From Adiantum capillus-veneris (taxonomy: Eukaryota; Streptophyta; Polypodiopsida; Polypodiales; Pteridaceae): a DNA stretch of 64,000 nucleotides. Positions 31,641-41,690 of this stretch are shown here, piece after piece (positions within the stretch are counted from its first letter, which is position 1; each line of letters opens with the position of its first letter). The notes under the pieces are model-generated. The model was not told the origin of the DNA. It did not search any database and worked only from the letters and a program-made list of their open reading frames with translations. A program made the position numbers and the translations under genes. The stretch lies in NCBI GenBank assembly GCA_014529385.2, contig CM043960.1, forward strand, positions 78,478,332 through 78,542,331. The letters run 5' to 3'.

Positions 31641-32102
31641 GAAGATAACGAGGCTTACCAGAAATATGTGTATACTTGATTGTGGTTCAAATTCGCTTCA
31701 ACAAAGTTTTTCGTGTTGGGTGCTTGATATTGGCAATGGGAATATGGATGATGGAGGAGACTTAGGTAGAGTCAAAATACCTTCACACATGATGCTTCCA
31801 AGAAATAGTTTGGCAAATCTTCTAAGCTTTACATATGGAGATTTGTGTCATGTGCAAGATCATGCAAGTTTTTTTAGAGATCGAGCAATACTTGCTCTGC
31901 GGAATAAAGAGGTGGATTTAATCAATGACTATGCATTGCAAATAATGCATGGAGTTTGCAAAGAGTATCTAAGTGAAGATTCAACTTGTATGTCAGAGGA
32001 AAAAACACATTTGTACACAATTGAATATCTGAATAGCCTTACTCTTGGTGGTGGTTTTCCACCTCATGCTTCAGTCTTGAAAGAAAATGCTCCTATCATG
32101 TT
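31641..32102 (+). pseudogene. Helitron helicase, C-terminal part
   Basis: This resumes the helicase cut at 19830. It reads the RLTRNM motif, then FSCWVLDIGNGNM, RVKIPSHMML, FRDRAILALRNKEVDLIN, YLSEDSTC, EYLNSLTLGGGFPPHA and LKENAPIML, all in the expected PIF1/Helitron order. The frame is open from 31666 to the fusion point. At about 32103 the homology switches to gypsy protease sequence without a stop, so the last ~20 residues of the open frame are chimeric. The true C-terminus and the Helitron 3' end (CTRR and hairpin) are lost. Confidence 0.88.
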
Positions 32103-33343
32103 GAAAATTAAGGCTTCATGTCCAAAGCTATGTGGACAAAAAGGATTTCTTCATCTTACCTCTCAAACATATTGAGAATGTTATCGTTAGGGCAGCATAG
32201 TTTAACTGCATGGCTCCCAACATGAAGTTCCTTGAAAGGAGAATCTACTTCACCTGCAGGGAAAAGAGCATGTACATAGATGCTAATGAGTTGGGGAACA
32301 CCATATCTCTGCAATAAAGTGAATCAAGAGGAATTAGAGTTGTCTAATTTCCTAAATGGATTCCAAGATGTTTTCATTGATGACATCCCTAGTGAGCTAT
32401 CTCTAAAATGAGGGATGATGACCATGCAATGGAGCTCCTACCAAGAAGCTTACCGCCTAACAAGCCTCCTTATCAAGTTTCACAAGCTCAACAAGAGGAG
32501 ATCATGAGGTAAGTGCATGAATTGGTGAAAAAAAGGGATGGTGAGGTCTAGCTCCTCTCCATTTTGTTCACCATTGCTTTTAGTGCAAAAGAAAGACGAC
32601 ACATATCACATGTGTGTCGACTATAGAGCACTAAATAAGATCACTATCAAAAATAGATTTCCCATGCCACGGGTAGAAAATCTATTTGATAATTTACAAG
32701 TTTTGGCTTGACAAATGCTCCAGATGCATTCAAACTCATGATGGACAAAAATCTTCAGGCCATCCAAATTCTCTTGAAGAGTACAAGCAACACCTCCAGG
32801 TAACTTTTCAAGTTGTGAGAGAGAATAAGCTTTTCATTAATCAAAAGAAAAGTGAATTTTTCCTACAAGAGATTCAATATTTAGGTCACATTATCTCTAA
32901 TGATGGCACTCGTATGGATTCAACAAAGTTAGAGATAATAGAAGGATGGCCTAATCCAAGGAATCTACATGAGGTACGAAGCTTCATAGGTATGTGTGCA
33001 TACTATAGATGCTTCATAGAAAAAATTCTCACTAATAGCAGGCCCATTACATGACTTAACAAAAAGAAACGTTAAGTATTCATGGACTGCAAAACTGCAA
33101 GAAGCTTTTGAGAAGCTTAAGGAGAATCTTATCTCTCAATATGTGCTCACACTATTAGATCTCTCAAAGCCATTTGAGGTCCAATGTGATGCTTGTGATA
33201 ATTGCCTTGGAGCTATTTTGCTTCAAGAAGGGCATGCCATAGCATATGAGAGTCAAAGACTCAACTTCGATAAGTGAGTATTGGGCAAATACGAAAAAGA
33301 GCTACTAGCTATTCTATATGCCCTAAACACGTGGAAACACTAC
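32103..33343 (+). pseudogene. Gypsy remnant G pol (E/F family)
   Basis: This begins in the protease at the point equivalent to 4487 of F, next to a short shared TTGAA at the junction with Helitron. It continues through the linker (about 32335-32400), the RT start (PPYQVSQAQQEEIM in a shifted frame), part of RT (32762-33020, LFINQKKSEFFLQEIQYLGH) and RNase H (about 33175-33345). Most of the RT palm, including the catalytic box, is deleted near 32690-32740. Multiple stops and frameshifts. It ends by jumping into LTR at 33344. Confidence 0.85.
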
Positions 33344-33812
33344 CAAATGATTTTCTCATATTAAACTGATCATTTAATGGGGAGAATAAACGGGAACAAG
33401 AGTTAGAATAGAGACATGTGCTTCTAGACCTATCCCAACACGGGACCAAAAGGAGAGATGGTTGCATCTTAATAGGGGTCCAAAAGGAGATGGTCTATCG
33501 AAGAGCAATGTGCAATACGTGCTTCTAGGCTTACCTCAACAGGGGACCAAGAGGAGAGATGGTTATATCTCAACAGGGGTTCAAAAGGAGGTAGTCTATC
33601 AAAGAGCAACGTGCATCTACTGGAGCTTAAAAGACCTTAGGGTCAACTTCATTAAATACCTCCAATGGTTAGTGTTAAAAGTCCTTTGACCTTAGGCAAG
33701 CTAGGGTTGAGCTTGAGGTGGGAACGCGACCTAAGCTTGAGGTGATTGTCGTGCTGAATGACTAAGGTGTGTGCTTGATGACTAAGGTGCTTGAGGTGCT
33801 TGTCGTGCTTGC
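33344..33812 (+). mobile_element. Gypsy remnant G, partial 3' LTR
   Basis: This matches the start of the F LTR (about 853-1200), including AACTGATCATTTAATG and the GTGCTTGAG-type degenerate repeats. It contains an internal duplication of the phrase around AGGAGAGATGGTT. The LTR start and the second half are missing. Confidence 0.75.
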
Positions 33813-34646
33813 CAAAATATCTTCCATTTCATATACCCAGGTAACAAAATCATACTAAGGATAGTGTTGGTCAGCCACTACTTTTGTGAGTGGTGTTGCC
33901 TAAATTGACAAATCTACACCAACAAGATGTGTTGCCTAGATCAACGAATCCGCATTTAGTATTTTAAAATAGTGAATTTGTAGTTTCTTGGTGTGATGTC
34001 TAAATCAACCAATTTGCACCCGTGCTACCTAAATCAATGGATTTGCACATGCAAATGGTGTTTCCTAAATCAACTAATCTACACCAGGATGAGTATTTAC
34101 ACATTGCCTAAATTGGTGAATTTGTGTGCAAGTAACCAATGGACTAGACAAGGCATTAAAAAACAAAACATTTGTTACCTGTTTGGTACCAAATTGGAAT
34201 AGTTGGATGTTGAAGTATGTGCCAAATGATCATACCAAATCAACTGAGCTCATATGAGTAGTTGTGTAGCTTAGTGACCAAGTATTGAACTTCTATCCAG
34301 TGCAAGTACAACCCACGATGTTAGAATTGATTGATTTTACAAGTCATGCAAATAAGTAAAAGAGCATTGTTTATTCGGCAATATACTTCTTTGTTTCCAA
34401 ACTACTTGGGTGTGGTGTGTTAGCTATATCTGCAAAGAAAGTAACTTACAAAAAATTGAAGAAAGTGAGCACTTGTCAAGCGAGTGTATTAAACTAGGGG
34501 ATTGTTGTGTGAGAAGATGTTATAAAGGGTGGGGGGAAATTGGAGATCTTAAGTTAAGAAGGGAGGTGGAATAAGCACTTGGATGGTGTATTATATAATA
34601 TTACACTTGGGTCTAAGGATACATAGAAAGAGAATTTACTGATCAG
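33813..34646. repeat. Non-coding DNA with a degenerate minisatellite
   Basis: No gene. From about 33893 to 34140 a phrase like TGCCTAAATCAACNAATTTGCACC recurs about six times at irregular spacing of 30-60 nt. The rest is AT-rich with no recognised element. Confidence 0.5.
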
Positions 34647-34966
34647 CGTAAGGTGTGAGCTTTGTCCTAGAGTATGAGTCAAGGAGAGAAGAGAGGATTT
34701 ATCCCATATGCAGTGGTGTAAGTTTGTAGAGTTACTTAAAGCTCATTTCATGAAATGAATAAACCAAGTCTATTTTGCATTACATCTCTCTTATTTATGG
34801 TGAGCTTGTGATGGCTTAGCAACTAGTCAAGATCGGGTTTATGAGTCTAAGTTAATTCATCTTGGAACCTAATTCTCTTGAGTGATAATATATCCAACAC
34901 ACACTCACTTGTGTGCACCATGTTTCTCTTTCATCCACCCTAGCCAGCACGATCCCATTCCCATCA
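34647..34966 (+). mobile_element. Copia H 5' LTR
   Basis: This 320-bp LTR ends CCCATCA, two bases before the primer-binding site. The first base of the terminal TG appears mutated (CG). Confidence 0.8.
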
Positions 34967-34968
34967 AG

Positions 34969-34980
34969 TGGTACCAGAGC
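34969..34980 (+). promoter_or_regulatory. Primer-binding site of copia H
   Basis: TGGTACCAGAGC differs from the initiator tRNA-Met site at one base (T to C). Confidence 0.85.
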
Positions 34981-36219
34981 ATAGGTGTCCTAGCTCAATT
35001 TACTAGTTTGCATTTGAGTAATTAGCATTCTTCAATTACCATTCCCTAATCGTTATTTGCATTAGTTCAATAGTCCCAATCCCTAATTGCCACTTGGGCA
35101 AGAGCATGCTCCACTACCCTTTGGCGATTAGGTGAAGGGGAATCGCATTTAGCATTGGTTGTGTGTGCAATTAATCAATTTTTATCCTCGTTTTTGCCTA
35201 CTTCATTGCAAAATTGTTCACATTGGAGCCACCATTGGCTAGTGCAACTTGTGTGTGTGCGAAGTGTTTCTTGCTGCCGTTTCATAGAGCCTTCAAGCTT
35301 CAAATTTGCATATCATTTGAATGTTCTATTAACTGTCTCACATCCACTTTGTTTCAACTTTTTGCGCAGTCCCTAATCTATGTATTTGGAGATTATTAGC
35401 CCTTAATACCCTTTTCCAAACAAAAAAAAAGGGTGTGTGGGATTTCATATGTGTGTGGCTTACTGCTTGGTGAAGCGTATGCTTTTAATTTTCAGATACC
35501 TCACACAAGCAAAGGTGAATCGTGTGGTGGCTAGCTTGCCTAACTAAAGGTATTGAGGGACCCTCAAGGCACGGGGTCAAACACTCCTATTGTTTTTTGT
35601 AGAGAGCAAGCGGGTGGAATCGAATCTAGCCATTGAATCAAACTTTTTAAAGATAGCGAGTCCGCAAGGAGGAGGTCCCGCAAAGTGCACCACTTCTCGG
35701 CCCCTATCCGTGGGCTACCCGACTGCTGGCGAGCCTCTGCCTAGGGTCTTGCCCATTGCCTAGCCCTGTAGAGACCACCTTCCCACTCTCCCATGGCCCT
35801 CTCCTAAGTAGGCAATCTTGCCACATGTCGCCCTTGTTCGCTCAACCTTCGAAAGGGACAGTCCCACGAGAACACACAAGCTAGCAGTCCAACATGCTCT
35901 GCTAAGAGAGTATTCCTGCCTGCAGAGAGCTTGAGGCTAGCATATCATTAAGCCCTCCATAGGGGGAGTGTCAAACCATATATGCAACTAAAGAGCGGGG
36001 CTTTCTTATGATCATTCAAAGGCGCTTCAAGCAAGCAAAACTTCAACATTTGAAGGCTTCAATTTTTGAACTATAAGCACATCAAAGCTAGCAAGGCTTC
36101 AAAGAGGTATCTAAGCACCAAAAGCCTTATTATCAGAGATCAAGCTCCAACTATGAAGAAGGGCTTCACTGACGGTAAAGAGGACCTTCAAAAAAGGAGT
36201 AGAGATTTACTAAAGGAAT

Positions 36220-36275
<56 letters not shown>

Positions 36276-36413
36276 AAAACTTCAAAATCTTGTAGCCCAG
36301 CACAATAACTTGCAAATAGATTTTCTATCATCTCCTAAGGGGTATCTGTGCATGTGTAAAGAGGTAGACACTGGCTAGGAAAGTCTCCTAAGCTAAGACC
36401 CCTCTATTAGCAC
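34981..36413 (+). other. Copia H leader with (TC)n tract
   Basis: The leader is about 1.4 kb, long for a copia element. It includes a GC-rich stretch (35640-35800), which I cannot assign, and a (TC)n tract at 36222-36270. No convincing open frame. An unrelated insertion could be present. Confidence 0.5.
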
Positions 36414-37409
36414 AATGGGGGAGAAGGGAATAGAGAAATTCAATGGGACGGGTTTCATACATGGCAGATGAAGCTTAGGGTGCACTTAATGAAAAAGACA
36501 CTATGGGGAGTGGTAAAAACATCACTAGATGAATAAGACGGAGTACATACACGGTCATTTAGTGCACAAGCCATAGAAAAAGACGAACATGCACTTGGGA
36601 TCATCATCATCGCACTGCACAACCAACTATGCTCACTTCATTGATGAATGTACAAGTGCACATAAAGCATGGATTGTTCTCGAAGAAAACTTTGGGGCTA
36701 GAGCTAAAAAGAGTAAAGTGAGTCTTAAAAGATAACTTTACAAAACCACAATGTATGAAGGAGAAGACATAGCTAGCCTTGTAAATCGACTTAAAAGCAT
36801 TATAACCCAGCTAACTTACATAAAATGTGATGTACCAAAAGATGACAAAGTGGTCGTACTTTTAAGCACAATTCCACCTCTTATGACCACTTAGTCACCA
36901 TCCTTGAAGACAAAGAATCGGCTCCATCATTTCAAGATGCCATCAATTCTCTTCAAGCAGAAGAGAAGAAGCAAAAGGGTTTGTCAACACCATCAGGAGG
37001 AGCCTTTGTCACATCATCGTCAAGTGGAGGATACTCAACATCATCCTCAAATGTAAAGAAGTGTTATAATTGTGGGAGAATGGGACATTTAGCTAAGGAT
37101 TGCTACACCAATAAGTCTTTTGCAACAAATGTGGTAAGAAGGGGCATCCTCCTTCTTGATGTTACTCAAGTGGAGGCAACAACAGGGGAGAAAGCAGCAG
37201 TAATAGCAACAACAACAAAAATTACAAAGGTAAGAAACCTGCAAGAGGATCAGATCATATGGTGGAGGAAGAAGAAGAAGATGAAGACCAAGGCAAGAAC
37301 AACTTGGTCTACTGCAACAACATACTGTGAACATTGTAGCCTCTCTAGTTTAAGGGGAGGTCTTTTTTCATCCTTTGTGAATCTGTCATCCTTACTGGAT
37401 ATGTATTGA
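36414..37409 (+). pseudogene. Copia H Gag remnant
   Basis: It starts ATGGGGGAGAAGGG and reads KFNGTGF, then after a frame change WQMKLRVHLMKKTLWGVV, the usual N-terminal pattern of copia Gag (UBN2 type). The 36981-37409 frame contains the CCHC knuckle KKCYNCGRMGHLAKDC. Several frameshifts and stops. The rest of the polyprotein is absent and the 3' LTR follows within 90 bp. Confidence 0.8.
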
Positions 37410-37493
37410 CATCCTGTGTGGATACTATGTGTCATCCTTAGTGGATAAAGAACCTTCATTGTATTATCCTAGTCCACACCTCAAGCGAAGGAT

Positions 37494-37676
37494 TGTAAGG
37501 TGTGAGCTTTGTCCTAGAGTATGAGTCAAGGAGACAAGAGTCAATTTATCCCACATGCAATGGTGTAAGGTTGTAGAGCTACTTAAAGCTCATTTCTAGC
37601 CAACACATACACACTCACTTGTGTGCACCATGTTTCTCTTTCATCCACCCTAGCTAGCACGATCCCATTCCCATCA
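37494..37676 (+). mobile_element. Copia H 3' LTR (internally deleted)
   Basis: The 183-bp copy has the same ends as the 5' LTR and a deletion of about 135 bp after the phrase AGCTCATTTC. Confidence 0.8.
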
Positions 37677-37681
37677 ATCAA

Positions 37682-39690
37682 AGGTGATTCAAATGATCTT
37701 GCTAGTTGTATATTATTAAAATGAGCCAAGAAATTTCATACCTGTAGGTTCTCTAATATGATATCGCATTGAATTTAGCTTTATCTAAAAACGTGTTTCT
37801 CAAAGACAAAGCACTAAGGTGATTTCTTGTTAGATTCAATCATAGTTTAATTGCACACTAAATACATTTACATTTTGAAAGCTATTAATGATAAGATGGA
37901 TGCAAAGTTAGGATTGAAAGTAGGAAATTTTGAGTACAATCAACTGAGCAATAAATTGGCAGAGAGGTTTGCAAATTGGAATAACCACTGGATATTGGTC
38001 GTGTGGAAAAAACTGTACCAAGCTCAATGAATGAATGGATAGGCTACAAGTAGGTCTCCTAATAGAAAGGTGTTGATATCAAATTTTGGCATAGAGGTAG
38101 ATAACTTTCAATAAGTGTATCCCTCAACAAAGGAGTACTAGAAATGTCGAGAGGAATGTGATACAAAAGCAAATAAATGGATCAATATTGAGTTATAATA
38201 TGCAACAACAATTTCACTACCAAATGATGCAATATTTAAAATACTTGCAGAGCAATCAAAGTGAGAATTCAATTACATTATATCACTGCTAATGGGTATA
38301 ACCATTCATTACTGAGCTAATGGATTGTGCATATAGCGAGGAGAGAGCAATTTGTTTGTTTAAGTATATAACTGCTTACATAGTTATATCTACATTCGAA
38401 TGATTGAGATAGCAGTCGGTTTGGGTGTAGGTAGTTATAAGTGTATTTGGTCAGAGCCCTCATGTGGTGATGATTATTGCGAGAACATTAAAGTGTGATG
38501 CATTTTGAGACATGTAATTTTGTCCATATATAAATTTATGATCTCTACAATGAAAGGAATCTTTGTGGTTATTAGGGTCTCTTTCGCTTTCATATTGTTG
38601 TTGATGATCTCTATCATCCACTCTTATGTGCCCTACCAATGTGCAATCATCAGGGTCTGTGTATTTGGAATGGTCAATATTGCTGTAAATTTTAGGGTCT
38701 AATGAATACGGACTACAACCTGCTTTTGGTACCCAATCTTGGCTTTTTATGCCATGAGTCAAAAGTACAAAAATATTGGACTCACTGAGTCCTTAGAGAT
38801 TATTTTAATGGGCATTATTTTATTTCAAATTTTAACAATTTTACAAGTTTAGGTAATTAAGTCTATTTGTACAAGAGAGATCATAGTTTCACTTTTGAAA
38901 GAGAATGGGTAGGAGACGTTTTATTAACCTAATTGCAAAGTATACAGAAGGTTTGCCTCATCTTCGCCTAAGGTTAGTCAAAAGTTCAAATTTATCAATT
39001 TCAAACTATAGTTTGCATTTTAAAAAAGTTAGAATACACCATGAGTTTCTCAACAAACCTTCTGGAGCTACTCTTTTAAGGCTACAATTGACAATGATTA
39101 GAAAAAGACATACCAAGAAGAAAATTTACAGGGTGGCAAACTTCAATGAATTGTCATCTTCATGGATAGCATGTGAAGTGCAAACTTTAAACATCTAAAG
39201 TTTGAGAACTCTTATAAATTCAGAGATTTAGGGCAGTGGTCATGATGCTACTTGGACCTGTCTAAATGACTACAAAAGGTTACAATAGTCTGGTATAGTA
39301 CAGTATCGTGCTATGTGGTTGAGATCATTGTATCCTCAAGAGGTTTTATGAATGAGTAGGTGGATGAAGACCTTGCAAGGGAGCGATATTCAAGGTTACG
39401 TGAAGATGACAACATTTATAGCTATGAGGTCGGTTATGTGTTCATAGAGAACCTCCTCCTATCATGTCGATGATGACAAGTTGGATCTTGATCGTCATCT
39501 CTTGTGGATCCTCAATCATTGTGTAGACTCCTACTTGCTTTTGCTTTCGTGGTCTACCATCACGATTGCCTAGGTGTTGTCTTTTTTCTTGCTACTTAGG
39601 GATGTGATATGGATAAAGGGTATTAAGAAAGCTATGAGAGAGATGTAGATGATTCCATATTTTAGCATACTATGTACGGGCTTGGAGAAA
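37682..39690. other. AT-rich non-coding stretch
   Basis: This is about 2 kb of unassigned sequence. The longest open frame (38905-39198, 97 codons, basic) shows no domain I recognise and no supporting splice or promoter context. It may be decayed transposon or intron sequence. Confidence 0.4.
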
Positions 39691-39695
39691 GTAAT

Positions 39696-39915
39696 TGTTA
39701 CCATATACATGTGGTAGTGATCACACTAGGACCACCGGGGCAGTTTTTCCCTCTTTAGGAGGTTTTCCCCCCATGCATTGTATATACGCCCATCACTCTA
39801 GGGCTATCAATCTTTCTTTCCATTGCACACTAAGTAACACACTCTCTATTGTGTGCCTTGAGCTTCCTTCATCTTCTCCAATCTGTGTGAGTTTCTCTGC
39901 AACCCTAATTCAACA
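39696..39915 (+). mobile_element. Copia C 5' LTR
   Basis: This is a 220-bp LTR. It lacks the short GTGTGTGAAC stretch present in the 3' copy near 44642-44650. Confidence 0.9.
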
Positions 39916-39917
39916 AT

Positions 39918-39929
39918 TGGCATCAGAGC
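39918..39929 (+). promoter_or_regulatory. Primer-binding site of copia C
   Basis: TGGCATCAGAGC is the initiator tRNA-Met site with one change (T to C), two bases after the LTR. Confidence 0.88.
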
Positions 39930-40277
39930 AGGATACGTCCTCCCGGGCTTAGTCGCCAGCTGCTCCAGCACACGCCTGCTCACTTTCTCCGATTACAGTG
40001 AGGTTTGGCAAGCGTTCGCAGGTCGACAAAAATTTCGGGTGAGCTCATAAAGCTCAGTCTACTCAGATTTTTTATTCGGGCTCATTTCGGCCTCCATTTC
40101 CACTACAAGCAGGTCTGCACATGCAATTTCATCATTTTGTGCAGATCTTTTGTCAGTGCCTTTTTATGCATAACAGGTGCGTTACAGTCTTCTACGGTTT
40201 GTGCTATATAGCACGTATTGTTCTCGCTCCGTTTCTCCTACTTTCAGGCAGTTTTCACATCAGGTGCAGCATTTACC

Positions 40278-41690
40278 ATGGCTGACAACAACACAGATGT
40301 CTTCAAGATGTTTGTTGTTGAGGACAGGTTGGATGGGGACAATTACCCTATGTGGGCTTACATGATGCAACATGTTCTTGTGTCAAAGGGCGTCTAGAAT
40401 ATTGTGCAGGGCATTGATGTACGTCTTGGTTCTGAGGATGTAGGCGATGTTGAGGATGTTGCAGGTCTTGCTGCTATTAGAGTTGTTTTGCCTACGACAG
40501 AACAAGATTATTGGGATGTAAAGGATGTGCATGCTCATGCATTGATTGCGTTGTCTGTGAAGAGCACCATTGTTCCTTACATTCGTTCAGCAAAATCTGC
40601 AAAATAGGCTTGGGATATTCTAGCACGTCTTTATGCAAGCCGCAATGAGGCTAAAATTGCTTTGCTGCGTAAAGAGCTGGAGTTGAAGATTATGCACGAG
40701 AAAGATGATATGGACACTTTCCTTGCTAGTGTGAAGGATATCAATGAGCAACTTGTTTCTGCAGGTGAAGTCATTTCAGACAGTTCCCTTGTGCAGACTG
40801 TTCTTGATGCCTTACCAGATTCTTACCAGACTTTTGCTAGTACTTGGAGACACCCAAGGAAATCCATAAGTTTTCAAGCTTGATGCTTTATGCACATTGT
40901 TGTTGCAAGAGTCACTTTCCAAAAAAATAGGACTAGATAGCATGCTCTTGAACATGCTTTTATTGCTTCTCAAAGAAAGGGTGGTAACAACAATGCAGCC
41001 ACTTCTTATGGTTCTGCTGCGAGTGGCAAAACTTCTATTCCTAATGCTTCTGCTGGCAGCACTTCGTCTGGCAATTCTGGTGATAAGGACAAAAGAAGAT
41101 GCGATGCCATTATTATAAAGCTAATGATCACTTGATCAAGCAGTGTCCTAAATTGAAGGCCAAAGAGGCTAAGAAGAAAGAGGGTGGTTCCACTGCAAAT
41201 GCTAGTTCCACTACAAATGCAACCATGGTTGAGTCTTCTGTGAAAGGAGACTGTGATGCTGATGTCGATGCAGAATGGGCTTTTAGCGTAGAGTGCACTT
41301 ACAATCCTGCTGTCCATGATGCATGCTTGTCAATTGCTGCAAACTCACATGTGTGGTATTTTGATAGTGGTGCTACAAAGCACATTACCTCACATCGTGA
41401 ATTGTTCACCTCTCTTGAGTTTGTCCCTCATGGGAATTTTGTCAGTTGTGCCAACAATGCCTCTTATCCAGTTCAGGGAGTTGAAAAGATTGTGCTTAAT
41501 GCTACTAATGGGAGTTCTTTCACGCTTGTTGATGCACTTTATGTACCTGGGATCAAGAAGAATCTTTTGTCTATATCTGCACTTGCTAGACTTGGACTTG
41601 TAGTCAAATTTGTGGATGACAGATGTACAGTTCATGATCTCAGTTTTGGTAATGAAATCGTTGCATAGGGGGGTTTGTGCCGTGGGCTGT
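40278..41690 (+). pseudogene. Copia C Gag and protease remnant
   Basis: It starts MADNNTDVFKMF and reads a copia Gag (LDGDNYPMWAYMM). A TAG after SKGV (about 40396) and a TAG at about 40605 interrupt it, followed by frame changes near 40880. The zinc-knuckle reads CHYYKANDHLIKQC, so the second Cys of CCHC is Tyr. The protease WYFDSGATKHIT is intact (about 41355). Next comes FTLVDALYVPGIKKNL, a segment shared with the fragment at 54.5-55.0 kb. Confidence 0.88.

Larger units (their letters stand above)
19826..31645 (-). mobile_element. Copia element A, inserted in the Helitron helicase
   Basis: This is a Ty1/copia retrotransposon on the minus strand. The plus-strand left border is TGTTGGAATT at 19831 and the right border GGTAACA at 31640. 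The flanks are AAAGA (19826-19830) and GAAGA (31641-31645), a 5-bp duplication with one change. Removing the element rejoins the helicase reading frame around the conserved RLTRNM motif. It contains the nested element B, an unidentified ~2-kb block at about 29400-31445, and a truncated 5' LTR. It is of the same family as copia C at 39696-44843. Pol is broken by stops and frameshifts. Confidence 0.9.
34642..37681 (+). mobile_element. Copia element H, gag only
   Basis: The LTRs are 34647-34966 and 37494-37676, sharing TAAGGTGTGAGCTTTGTCC at the start and GATCCCATTCCCATCA at the end. The right LTR lacks about 135 bp in the middle. The flanks ATCAG (34642-34646) and ATCAA (37677-37681) fit a 5-bp duplication with one change. 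The interior holds a long leader and a Gag remnant but no protease, integrase or RT, so this is a non-autonomous derivative. Confidence 0.8.

Noticed and set aside
35640-35800. GC-rich stretch considered as rRNA or organelle insert
   Set aside because: I could not match any conserved rRNA segment; it lies within the leader of copia H.
38905-39198. 97-codon basic open frame
   Set aside because: No domain, no splice or promoter context, length within chance expectation for this composition.
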